From CAZNUM01 sp046861615 (GTDB lineage Bacteria; Fidelibacterota; Marinisomatia; Marinisomatales; TCS55), in assembly GCA_046861615.1 (NCBI GenBank), contig JBHHUS010000028.1:1-26601 (forward strand): 26,601 nucleotides of DNA, written 5' to 3'. Below are positions 9,650-16,302 of the stretch, piece by piece. The notes beneath the pieces are model-generated. The model saw nothing but the letters and a program-made list of their open reading frames with translations. It did not search any database and was not told the origin of the DNA. Both the position numbers and the translations under genes were made by a program. Numbering within the stretch: position 1 is the first letter of the stretch; each line of letters begins with the position of its first letter.

Positions 9650-9672
9650 CCAGCGGTCGGGCGGGGAATCCC
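9630..9672. repeat. Strong REP-like hairpin, copy 1, grown out of a duplicated T-arm
   Basis: CCCCGCCCG (9636-9644) pairs perfectly with CGGGCGGGG (9658-9666) around a 13-nt loop. The stem continues outward through TT/AA, a G-T wobble and GGG/CCC, which are the T-arm bases. The structure is therefore a tRNA T-arm whose loop G has been replaced by a 30-bp palindrome. It could act as a terminator, a nuclease target or a recombination end; no T-run follows it. Confidence 0.9.
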
Positions 9673-9972
9673 TCCCTCTCCGCAATCAATCATGTGGAAT
9701 GTTTACGTTATTCGTAGTCTAAAAGATGGTTTTATTTACTACGGAATGAGTGAAAACGTTTCCAATCGATTGAAGGCTCACAACCGGGGTAAAGTGCGTT
9801 CTACCAAAGCTCACAGACCATTTGAACTGGTGTATTCCGAACCTGTAGGAGATCGGCAGGTAGCCCGTGAAAGGGAAAAGTATTTCAAGTCCGGAGCCGG
9901 TCGTCGCTTCATTAAACGATTGTTAAAGTCTAACGGGGGTTCCCCGCCCGCCTGACCAGCGGTCGGGCGGGG
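9667..9972 (+). repeat. GIY-YIG tandem unit 2 (306 bp)
   Basis: This copy is base-for-base the same as 9361-9666, including the nuclease gene, the T-arm fragment and the hairpin. It begins with the second 18-bp tRNA-3'-end copy (9667-9684) and is closed by the third (9973-9990). No divergence means a very recent duplication, active homogenisation, or an assembly error. Confidence 0.93.
9692..9955 (+). CDS. Single-domain GIY-YIG nuclease, copy 2
   Basis: Identical 87-residue product to the copy at 9386, with the same VYV...YYG, Arg26 and Glu62 residues and the same T-arm/hairpin-encoded C-terminus. This copy is not preceded by a complete tRNA, only by the hairpin-interrupted T-arm copy and the acceptor 3' strand. 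If the first copy is expressed from a tRNA-mRNA transcript, this one would depend on read-through past the first hairpin. There is no Shine-Dalgarno ahead of the ATG. Confidence 0.85.
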   Translation: MWNVYVIRSLKDGFIYYGMSENVSNRLKAHNRGKVRSTKAHRPFELVYSEPVGDRQVAREREKYFKSGAGRRFIKRLLKSNGGSPPA

Positions 9973-9978
9973 AATCCC
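9936..9978. repeat. Strong REP-like hairpin, copy 2
   Basis: Same structure as at 9630-9672, displaced by 306 bp: CCCCGCCCG (9942-9950) with CGGGCGGGG (9964-9972), extended by the T-arm bases on both sides. It holds the stop codon of the second nuclease gene. Confidence 0.9.
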
Positions 9979-9990
9979 TCCCTCTCCGCA
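9973..9990 (+). repeat. 18-bp tRNA-3'-end repeat, copy C (right border)
   Basis: Third exact copy of AATCCCTCCCTCTCCGCA. After it the sequence changes to CTGAATTAAC, unlike the ATCAATC that follows the other two copies. This fixes the right boundary of the tandem array. Confidence 0.92.
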
Positions 9991-10117
9991 CTGAATTAAC
10001 CAAGCGAAATTTGTAGATCAAACGGAAGCTGTAATGATCAATAGTTTGGTTTATCCGGAGGTTGCAGGTACTCACATTTTAATTAGCTTCATAATGAGTG
10101 AATTGATAAATTAAAAC

Positions 10118-10504
10118 ATGAAAGAGTCAGAGCAGTTTCATCTTACTGAGACAGACATTCAGCGCTACCAGCAACGGATTGCTAAAATTGATCTGGTTAA
10201 AATACCTGAAGTTTTAAAACAAATTCCTCCCAAAGTAGAAGCGCTTGTGAAAAACCCCGATCTGGCTGATTACCATATTAGGTTAATTAGTGACATTTCC
10301 AAATTGTACACGCTGCTGAAAAATTACCCGGAAATCTCCGATGATATAAAACGTAGAATTCTGTTTGCGCTGGAATATTTTCTGGATGAAAAAGACGATA
10401 TTCCCGATAAAATCCCGGGAATTGGTTTACTGGATGACTATGTACTGGTCCGGTGGGTAGTGGATCAAATTATGGTTGAATATAAAGAAGTATTTCAGGC
10501 GTGA
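10118..10504 (+). CDS. DUF1232 (YkvA-like) family protein
   Basis: 128 residues. The DUF1232 signature is clear near the C-terminus: DDIPDKIPGIGLLDD at residues 93-107, preceded by a helical region (PDLADYHIRLISDISKLYTL). Family members such as B. subtilis YkvA are small, often membrane-associated proteins of unknown function. No true transmembrane segment is obvious here, so it may be peripheral. The ATG follows an AT-rich stretch without a Shine-Dalgarno. The 127 bp between the tandem array and this gene show no RNA gene or convincing promoter. Its TGA abuts, with no spacer, the stop of the convergent zinc-ribbon gene. Confidence 0.8.
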   Translation: MKESEQFHLTETDIQRYQQRIAKIDLVKIPEVLKQIPPKVEALVKNPDLADYHIRLISDISKLYTLLKNYPEISDDIKRRILFALEYFLDEKDDIPDKIPGIGLLDDYVLVRWVVDQIMVEYKEVFQA

Positions 10505-10714
10505 TCAGGAACGCTTGGTTTTCTTTAAATCTTCTTCAGAAAACTGCCATTGGCAGGAGGGACACCACCAGGGTTTTCCGGAATACTCCGGAACATTGTT
10601 CTGCAGTTCCAGGGGATGATCACATTTGGGACAATTCCGTACCGTACCGGGTTTCGGCCATTGGTAATCAGGTTTGAATTTTACGGTAATAGTGGATTCC
10701 GGTGTTTTTTCCAT
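10505..10714 (-). CDS. Small zinc-ribbon protein
   Basis: 69 residues with two Cys pairs: CPKC (28-31) and CPSC (51-54), spaced as in a zinc ribbon (NCPKCDHPLE...WWCPSCQW), with a basic C-terminal tail. Function unknown; such proteins often bind nucleic acid or act as small adaptors. I chose the ATG at 10712-10714 because the longer frame runs into plsX on the other strand. A good GGAGGAG lies 20 nt upstream of this ATG, too far for a normal Shine-Dalgarno, so the start has some doubt. It is divergent from plsX (64 bp between) and convergent with the DUF1232 gene. Confidence 0.7.
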   Translation of the reverse strand: MEKTPESTITVKFKPDYQWPKPGTVRNCPKCDHPLELQNNVPEYSGKPWWCPSCQWQFSEEDLKKTKRS

Positions 10715-10778
10715 GACTGAATTTAAAGTTGTTACTCCTCCAGAAAACACCAATAAAAACTTAAAGCGCTGATTGATA

Positions 10779-11855
10779 ATGAATTCTAACGCATCGATTA
10801 CTACCATTGCTCTGGATGCCATGGGCGGTGACCAGGGACCTACCCCAAACGTTGCCGGTGCCGTACAGGCAACCACTGCAAATCCGGTTCGGATTATTCT
10901 GGTTGGTGATGAAAAACTATTAAAACAGGAGTTAAAACAGCATCATTACAAAGATGACGTCATCGAAGTTGTTCATGCTGCGGAAAATATCGGGATGGAT
11001 GAATTACCGAAAGAGGCGGTAGAAAAAAAGACTGATGCTTCCGTTCTGGTGGCTGCCAAGCTGGTTCAGGAGGGTAAGGCTGATGCTTTGGTTTCCGCCG
11101 GAAGTACCGGTTCCGTCGTTCTATCCGCAGCGAAATACATCCCCAGGATCCAGGGAGTGCGCCGTACGGCCATAGCCACGGTGTATCCTACGATGAATGA
11201 ATTTAAAAAAGATGACCATCTGGCATTGATGGTCGATGTGGGAGCAAATGTTCATTGTGGACCGGAGGAATTGGTCCAGTTTGCCATTATGGGGGCACGA
11301 TATGTTGGAACCGTAAGAAGTGTTGATAATCCCACCGTTGCCCTGTTGAATATCGGGGAGGAAGAGTCCAAGGGTGGCGAAATTATGCAGACTGCTTTTC
11401 AATTGTTGAAGCAAACTCCCCATCTGAATTTTATCGGCAATATTGAGGGAAAAGATATTTTACGCGGTGTTGTGGATGTAATTGTGTCGGAGGGATTTGT
11501 GGGGAATATTGTTATTAAAACGCTGGAGGGGGCGGCTCATGCGGTAGGGGCCCTGAGTAAAATGGCCTTCAAGCAGAAATTCATCTGGAAACTGGGTTTG
11601 TTAATGTTACGGAAAGGCTTGAGCATGCTCCGGGAAGTCACGGATTATTCGGAATATGGCGGTGCACCACTATTGGGATTCGATAAAATGGTTATTATTG
11701 CCCATGGCCGATCGAGCGGGAAAGCTATTTCCAACGCTATTAAAGTTGCCGGAAAATGTATTCGCGATGATGTTTGTGGTGAAATTGCCCGGAATATTCA
11801 TGATTTTGAAACCCAGCCGGAACTGGAATTTCAACGCTTACGCCAGGATATTTAA
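10779..11855 (+). CDS. plsX: Phosphate acyltransferase PlsX
   Basis: 358 residues, close to the family norm. PlsX turns acyl-ACP plus phosphate into acyl-phosphate, the donor for PlsY in phospholipid synthesis; it is a peripheral membrane enzyme. The N-terminal signature IALDAMGGDQGP is present, as are ALVSAGSTGSVV and the C-terminal GGAPLLG and HGRSS motifs. ATG at 10779 is preferred over the in-frame TTG 6 bp upstream; neither has a Shine-Dalgarno. The usual neighbours rpmF and fabH are not present in this window. The stop overlaps by 4 bp the stop of the convergent PEGA-domain gene. Confidence 0.95.
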   Translation: MNSNASITTIALDAMGGDQGPTPNVAGAVQATTANPVRIILVGDEKLLKQELKQHHYKDDVIEVVHAAENIGMDELPKEAVEKKTDASVLVAAKLVQEGKADALVSAGSTGSVVLSAAKYIPRIQGVRRTAIATVYPTMNEFKKDDHLALMVDVGANVHCGPEELVQFAIMGARYVGTVRSVDNPTVALLNIGEEESKGGEIMQTAFQLLKQTPHLNFIGNIEGKDILRGVVDVIVSEGFVGNIVIKTLEGAAHAVGALSKMAFKQKFIWKLGLLMLRKGLSMLREVTDYSEYGGAPLLGFDKMVIIAHGRSSGKAISNAIKVAGKCIRDDVCGEIARNIHDFETQPELEFQRLRQDI

Positions 11856-12286
11856 ACTGCCAATAGCCAGGTTAGAACTAAAGCGAATAAACCCATTGAA
11901 ACACCAATAATTGTCGTCCGGTAACGGTCTTTCCGAAGGGCAACTAATTCCTGTTGATGGTCGGCAGTTATTAGTATGATTTTCTGCGTAGCTCCCGGCG
12001 TGACGTAGATTTGTTTTACTGCAGCGGAAAGACCTAACTCAGAATAATAATTTTGAATTTCTCCTGGGATGAAACTAACAGTATGGTATCCCGGGATCAC
12101 CGGAATTGGGTTATTTAGCGGGGTATGACCGATCAAAATTTTATCGACATAGATCGGAATATTAGCGGAATCGGATTCAATATTTAAAAAGGCGATTGAA
12201 TCGATGGGAGATTTTGATTGCGCCGTCAAAAAACTAAATAAAAATATCCAGAGGAGAAAAGTAATGGTTGATTTCAGAAGACTCAT
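11852..12286 (-). CDS. PEGA-domain membrane protein
   Basis: 144 residues. An N-terminal signal peptide or anchor (hydrophobic residues ~8-22, TAQS end) is followed by a PEGA-like beta domain (~33-80: LNIESDSANIPIYVDKILIG then a GYHTVSFIPG turn). A C-terminal hydrophobic segment (~125-144) ends the protein with no tail. PEGA domains are carbohydrate- or wall-associated surface modules, so an envelope-anchored role is likely but not demonstrated. It is transcribed away from the TPR lipoprotein gene, from a shared 107-bp spacer. Confidence 0.72.
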   Translation of the reverse strand: MSLLKSTITFLLWIFLFSFLTAQSKSPIDSIAFLNIESDSANIPIYVDKILIGHTPLNNPIPVIPGYHTVSFIPGEIQNYYSELGLSAAVKQIYVTPGATQKIILITADHQQELVALRKDRYRTTIIGVSMGLFALVLTWLLAV

Positions 12287-12393
12287 TTTGAATTATCCGT
12301 TTTCAATTCAGGATCACGGTCATAATCAATTCGTAAGTTAATTCCTCAGTAATCAGGACTGAAAGAGAGAATTATTAAGTCTAAATTCGTATT
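12287..12393. promoter_or_regulatory. Divergent intergenic region, likely promoters both ways
   Basis: 107 bp separate the PEGA gene (minus) and the TPR lipoprotein gene (plus), so promoters for both should lie here. The sequence is AT-rich. I could not pick out a convincing -35/-10 pair or a Shine-Dalgarno for either start, consistent with SD-poor starts elsewhere in the window. Confidence 0.4.
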
Positions 12394-14127
12394 ATGAAAC
12401 CGGTGAATCACAGTCAATTATCGCCTATCTGGTTCCTCTCCGTTTTTTTCGTTTGTTCCTGCGCTTATTTTAATACTTTCTACAATGCTCAGGAATATTT
12501 TCAAAAAGCGGAAAAGGCCCGTTTGAAAAACCGTGGTGAATCACTGCCCAAAGCGGCTGTGGACGATTATGAAAAAGTCATTGAGAAATCACAATTTGTA
12601 CTGGATAAATATCCTGAAACCAAGCTTAGAAAAAATGCCCTGTTTCTAATTGCCAAAGCGCATTTTTACCGGGGAGAATATCGCCAGGCAGAAACTACTT
12701 TTCGCCAGCTTAAAAATGAGTTTAAGGATTCTGTCAGTGATGAGGTCGGGTACTGGCTGGCGTTGATAAAGTGGAAATTGGGTAAACCGCAACCGGCGGT
12801 GGATGATCTGGAAGCAATTTTAGAAAACCCAATTCCCAACGAATTAAAAGCACGTAGTCATTCCGCTATCGCTGATGTTCTTTTGGAGATAGAACTGAAT
12901 TCAGAGGCGATGGATCATCTGGAAAAGGCGGCTGTATTCTCCAAAGAACGCAGGGAAAAGGGTCAGATCTATTACCGGATAGCAGTAATTTCGTTCAATT
13001 CTCAGGATTATGATCGGGCGCTGGAAGCCTATAAGCTGGTCACTAAATATTCCCTTTCCAAAAAAGAGGTACAGGAAGCCAGTTTAAAGACGGTCCAGAT
13101 CTATCGGCTTCAGGGAGATTGGGATAAAACCGCCGGAACAATCAAATCCATGTTACTTGATGAGGATTTCACAGCTATCCATGGAAGCCTGGAACTGGAA
13201 TTAGTAAAATTGTATCAATTGCAGAATAAACACTCTGCAGCCAGGGTTCGATTGGAATCCATTGTTCAGGATTACGCCAAGACGCCGGTTTCAGCAGAAG
13301 CCTTTTACCTGTTGGGGGATTATTCGTTGAGAACTGACTGGGATTTTGAAACAGCTAAAAAGAATTACAGCCGGGTCGGAAAGGAATATCCACAATCCCG
13401 TTTTCTGGAACTGGCACGGACCAGAATGAAGGAGATCAATGCTTACCAGAATGCCCAGGAAAAAGTAGCTGAATTAACCACTGTCAATACTGAGATGATT
13501 GATTCGACCGTTACTGACACCGCACAATCGGATAAAACCCCTGAATTTCAAAATTCGTTGGGAAAACAATTATACACACTGGTTGAGTTGGAAGGATTGC
13601 ATTTTGACCAGCCCGACAGTGCCATGGCTCATTTGAAACAATTGCTGGAACAGGCGCCTGAATCAGAATTGGTTCCCAAAGCATTGTTTACCTACAATTA
13701 CCTCTTGGAACAGGCTGGTGATGACAGCGCTGTGGCACTAATACGAAAACGCTTGTTAACTCTGTATCCTAACAGCGAATATTCCCAGGCACTGATTAAT
13801 CAGGCAAATCAAAATTTGGAAGTGGAGAATCCAAATAGTCAATTACTGCGGGAAGCGGAATTCTCATTATTAACCGATACAACCAAGGCGTTAGAAAAGT
13901 ATCGCCAAGTTACAGTTTCTGATACAGTTTCTGATTCAGGGTTACTGGCGGCCTATTTCTTAGGCAATTATTTTGATTATGAAGCCAACCAGGTGGATAG
14001 CGCCAGTAAATATTATCAGCGGATTCTCCAATATTATAACGATACGGAACAGGCGAAATTGGCTAAAAAAAGACTGAATGTTCTTTCGACATTGAAGAAT
14101 GAAACCGATCGTATATCAGCCGAATGA
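12394..14127 (+). CDS. TPR-repeat outer-membrane lipoprotein (BamD/YbgF-like architecture)
   Basis: 577 residues. The signal peptide ends in a lipobox-like VCSC (Cys23) followed by AYFNTFYNAQEYFQKAEK. The rest is almost wholly alpha-helical with TPR-type pairs (for example YPETKLRKNALFLIAKAHFY at ~70, then AETTFRQLKNEF; again near residues 190-230 and 280-340). This is the build of BamD- and YbgF-type scaffolds at the outer membrane. It overlaps pyrK by 4 bp (ATGA), an odd partner for a cytosolic enzyme. Its last residues (ETDRISAE) echo the start of PyrK (ETGRISAN). Exact role unknown. Confidence 0.8.
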   Translation: MKPVNHSQLSPIWFLSVFFVCSCAYFNTFYNAQEYFQKAEKARLKNRGESLPKAAVDDYEKVIEKSQFVLDKYPETKLRKNALFLIAKAHFYRGEYRQAETTFRQLKNEFKDSVSDEVGYWLALIKWKLGKPQPAVDDLEAILENPIPNELKARSHSAIADVLLEIELNSEAMDHLEKAAVFSKERREKGQIYYRIAVISFNSQDYDRALEAYKLVTKYSLSKKEVQEASLKTVQIYRLQGDWDKTAGTIKSMLLDEDFTAIHGSLELELVKLYQLQNKHSAARVRLESIVQDYAKTPVSAEAFYLLGDYSLRTDWDFETAKKNYSRVGKEYPQSRFLELARTRMKEINAYQNAQEKVAELTTVNTEMIDSTVTDTAQSDKTPEFQNSLGKQLYTLVELEGLHFDQPDSAMAHLKQLLEQAPESELVPKALFTYNYLLEQAGDDSAVALIRKRLLTLYPNSEYSQALINQANQNLEVENPNSQLLREAEFSLLTDTTKALEKYRQVTVSDTVSDSGLLAAYFLGNYFDYEANQVDSASKYYQRILQYYNDTEQAKLAKKRLNVLSTLKNETDRISAE

Positions 14128-14918
14128 TTTTTGAGACTGGTCGTATATCAGCTAATGGTTCCATTGCTGAATTACTCTGGCGGATGGAAATCCACGCTCC
14201 CCGGATTGCTGCTAATTACCGGGGTAGCGGACAATTTTTAAATATTTTAGGCTCTCGTCACTGGGAACACCCTCTGCGCCGACCCATGAGCATTGCTGGT
14301 GTTACTGGTACCCGAATTCAAATCATCTACAAACAGGTTGGTCCCATTACGTCTTTGCTGGCGTCGAAAAAACCGGACATGGAGATTGACCTGCTGGGAC
14401 CGATTGGGAATCAATTTACCGGCTGGAATATTGAAGGTATTCATCCTGTTCTGATCGGGGGTGGAACTGGAGTGGCTCCCATCCTAAATTTGCATTATGA
14501 ATGTCAGCAGGCCGGCGTGAAACATAGTACTATCTTTGGGGCCCGAACTAAAACCGGCCATTTTCTCCAACATGCTCCGAAAAAGGAAATTTATCTCACA
14601 ACTGATGATGGTAGTTTAGGAATTTCGGGGACGGTAATGGCGGCGTTAGTGCCATTGGTGCAAAACCTAAATCAGCCAGCAATCTATGCCTGCGGTCCGC
14701 AACCAATGCTTAAAGTAATCCAATCATTTGTTCTGAGCCGGAAAATACCAGCCCAATTTGCTGTGGAAAGTTACATGGCCTGTGGTCTGGGCCTATGTCA
14801 GGGCTGTGTAATTAAATTGAATAAACCGTTAACCAGCCGGCATAGTTACCATGAAAAATATTCCCTGACCTGTGTGAATGGTCCGGTTTACCGGGCTGAG
14901 GAGATCTGTTTTGATTGA
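14124..14918 (+). CDS. pyrK: Dihydroorotate dehydrogenase electron transfer subunit PyrK
   Basis: 264 residues. PyrK passes electrons from dihydroorotate oxidation (PyrD) to NAD+ through FAD and a [2Fe-2S] cluster. RPMS (53-56) is the FAD-binding motif and GGGTGVAP (112-119) the NAD-binding loop. Cys220, Cys225, Cys228 and Cys250 match the C-terminal [2Fe-2S] ligands (ACGLGLCQGC...C). Next door is the class 1B PyrD it works with. The start overlaps the TPR gene (ATGA) and the end overlaps pyrD by 8 bp, so the subunits are probably made in step. Confidence 0.94.
   Translation: MIFETGRISANGSIAELLWRMEIHAPRIAANYRGSGQFLNILGSRHWEHPLRRPMSIAGVTGTRIQIIYKQVGPITSLLASKKPDMEIDLLGPIGNQFTGWNIEGIHPVLIGGGTGVAPILNLHYECQQAGVKHSTIFGARTKTGHFLQHAPKKEIYLTTDDGSLGISGTVMAALVPLVQNLNQPAIYACGPQPMLKVIQSFVLSRKIPAQFAVESYMACGLGLCQGCVIKLNKPLTSRHSYHEKYSLTCVNGPVYRAEEICFD
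14898..14904 (+). promoter_or_regulatory. Shine-Dalgarno deciding the pyrD TTG start
   Basis: GAGGAGA lies six bases before the TTG at 14911, inside the end of pyrK. It favours the TTG over the in-frame ATG at 14878, which has no such site and would add 11 residues not typical of the family. Confidence 0.75.
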
Positions 14919-15828
14919 TCTGACTACCAATATCAGCGGTGTAAGTTTTTCTAACCCGGTTTTTGTTGCTTCCGGAACCTTCGGTTACGGAACGGAATTG
15001 CCGGAAGTAAATGTATCTGCACTGGGAGCCATTATCACTAAATCGGTTACCCGGTACCCCCGGGAGGGTAATCCACCACCGCGCATCGTTGAATCAGCCT
15101 CGGGAATGATTAATTCAATCGGATTGGCGAATGTAGGTATCGAGGAATGCATCCGCACTATGTTTCCCCGATTTGACCATCTGGGTACAAAAGTGATTCT
15201 GAACGTGGCTGGGTCAACCATTGAAGAATATTTATCCGTTGTCAATTTAGTAGAACGGGTATCTTCCAGTATTGTCGGTTATGAGATAAATATTTCCTGT
15301 CCTAATGTAAAACAGGGGGGAATGGAATTTGGCGTGGATCATGATCTGACCGCCCGTTTGACCGCGGCATTGCGGGAAAAAACAGAACGGCTGTTAATCA
15401 TGAAACTCAGTCCCAATGTTACTGATATTGTTTCCATCGCAAAGGCAGCGGAAAACGCCGGGGCTGATGCCCTTTCTGCTATCAATACTATTGTTGGCAT
15501 GAGTATTGATTCAGATTCGTGGCGGTCAAATATCTATACTACCTATGGGGGTCTGTCAGGATCGGCCATAAAGCCGGTAGGACTGGCAGCCGTTCATAAA
15601 ATATTCCGGAAGGTTCGAATTCCTGTGATCGGAATTGGGGGAATTGTCGATGTGAAAGATACAGTTGAATATCTGCTGGCAGGTGCAACGGCCATAGAAG
15701 TGGGAAGCGCCAATTTTCGGAACCCCCATACAGCTCCTCAAATTGTTCCGGAATTGATAAATTATTTACGGGAAAAGAAATTGAAATCAGTTAAAGACCT
15801 GATCGGAAAAGTAATCATAAATTCCTGA
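14911..15828 (+). CDS. pyrD: Dihydroorotate dehydrogenase, catalytic subunit (class 1B)
   Basis: 305 residues from the TTG start, the usual size for class 1B. It oxidises dihydroorotate to orotate in pyrimidine synthesis using FMN in a TIM barrel. The N-terminal FASGTFGYG-like segment (VASGTFGYGTE, 19-29) and the active-site motif NISCPNV with Cys130 are present; cysteine, not serine, marks class 1. The C-terminal IGIGGI and GATAIEVGSA phosphate/FMN-binding motifs are intact. Linkage to pyrK supports the NAD-dependent heterotetramer. The stop overlaps the next ATG (TGATG). Confidence 0.95.
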   Translation: MIDLTTNISGVSFSNPVFVASGTFGYGTELPEVNVSALGAIITKSVTRYPREGNPPPRIVESASGMINSIGLANVGIEECIRTMFPRFDHLGTKVILNVAGSTIEEYLSVVNLVERVSSSIVGYEINISCPNVKQGGMEFGVDHDLTARLTAALREKTERLLIMKLSPNVTDIVSIAKAAENAGADALSAINTIVGMSIDSDSWRSNIYTTYGGLSGSAIKPVGLAAVHKIFRKVRIPVIGIGGIVDVKDTVEYLLAGATAIEVGSANFRNPHTAPQIVPELINYLREKKLKSVKDLIGKVIINS

Positions 15829-16292
15829 TGCAAAGACAAATCGCCACTCTGATATTGATATTGAGTTTTTTTATTCTCCAGGCTTGTACCAATGCACCAC
15901 GTTACCGGACTGGACCGGTCATCAAACGTCCTACTGAATTGAGTACTAAAGCACCCTATCGTAAACAGAAGACTTTCATCGGGATCAGTTCTTACTACGG
16001 TGAAGATTTTCATGGAAAATTGACGGCCAATGGTGAAGTTTTCGATATGTATGGTTTAACTGCCGCTCATAAAACGCTACCACTGAATACAATTGTGCGG
16101 GTCACTAATTTAGAAAATAATAAGTCCCTGATATTGAGAATTAATGACCGGGGCCCCTATGTGAAAGGACGAATCCTGGATTGTTCCTATGGTGCCGCCT
16201 TAAAACTGGGATTTGTAGGAAAAGGGACAGCCAAGGTGAAGGTTGAAGTGATCGAATGGGGGGATGACCAATATATGAAACACAAATCATAA
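15828..16292 (+). CDS. rlpA: RlpA-like double-psi beta-barrel lipoprotein
   Basis: 154 residues. A lipoprotein signal with Cys20 (LQAC) is followed by a short basic linker and a double-psi beta-barrel (~50-145) carrying the family motifs SSYYGEDFHGKLTANGE, LTAAHKTLPL and INDRGPY. RlpA proteins are outer-membrane lipoproteins that bind or cleave peptidoglycan glycan strands at the septum. This one lacks a SPOR domain, so it is the short form and activity is not assured. It starts on the last base of the pyrD stop. Confidence 0.88.
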   Translation: MQRQIATLILILSFFILQACTNAPRYRTGPVIKRPTELSTKAPYRKQKTFIGISSYYGEDFHGKLTANGEVFDMYGLTAAHKTLPLNTIVRVTNLENNKSLILRINDRGPYVKGRILDCSYGAALKLGFVGKGTAKVKVEVIEWGDDQYMKHKS

Positions 16293-16302
16293 AGGCGAAA
16301 GT

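Larger units (their letters stand above)
9361..9666 (+). repeat. GIY-YIG tandem unit 1 (306 bp), starting inside the tRNA-Ser T-loop
   Basis: The unit runs from the T-loop A9361 through the tRNA acceptor 3' end, a 9-nt spacer, the GIY-YIG gene, a second copy of the T-arm 5' strand (AACGGGGGTTC, 9626-9636) and a GC-rich hairpin. It is followed directly by an identical 306-bp unit. By my reading the two copies match at every base. The left boundary lies at the centre of the TTCGAA of the tRNA T-loop. Confidence 0.95.

Noticed and set aside
9667..9990. Second and third tRNA genes at the repeat borders
   Set aside because: Only the acceptor 3' strand and interrupted T-arm are repeated. No D-arm, anticodon arm or acceptor 5' strand accompanies them.
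9361..9990. CRISPR-like or satellite array
   Set aside because: The repeated unit is 306 bp, contains a complete gene and has no unique spacers, so it is a tandem duplication.
10001..10020. AATTTGTAGAT resembling the end of a Cas12a-type repeat
   Set aside because: It occurs once, lacks the paired stem and repeats, and no cas gene is near.
10715..10876. Longer version of the zinc-ribbon ORF on the minus strand
   Set aside because: The extension is antisense to the start of plsX and has no family-like sequence; the ATG at 10712-10714 gives a compact domain.
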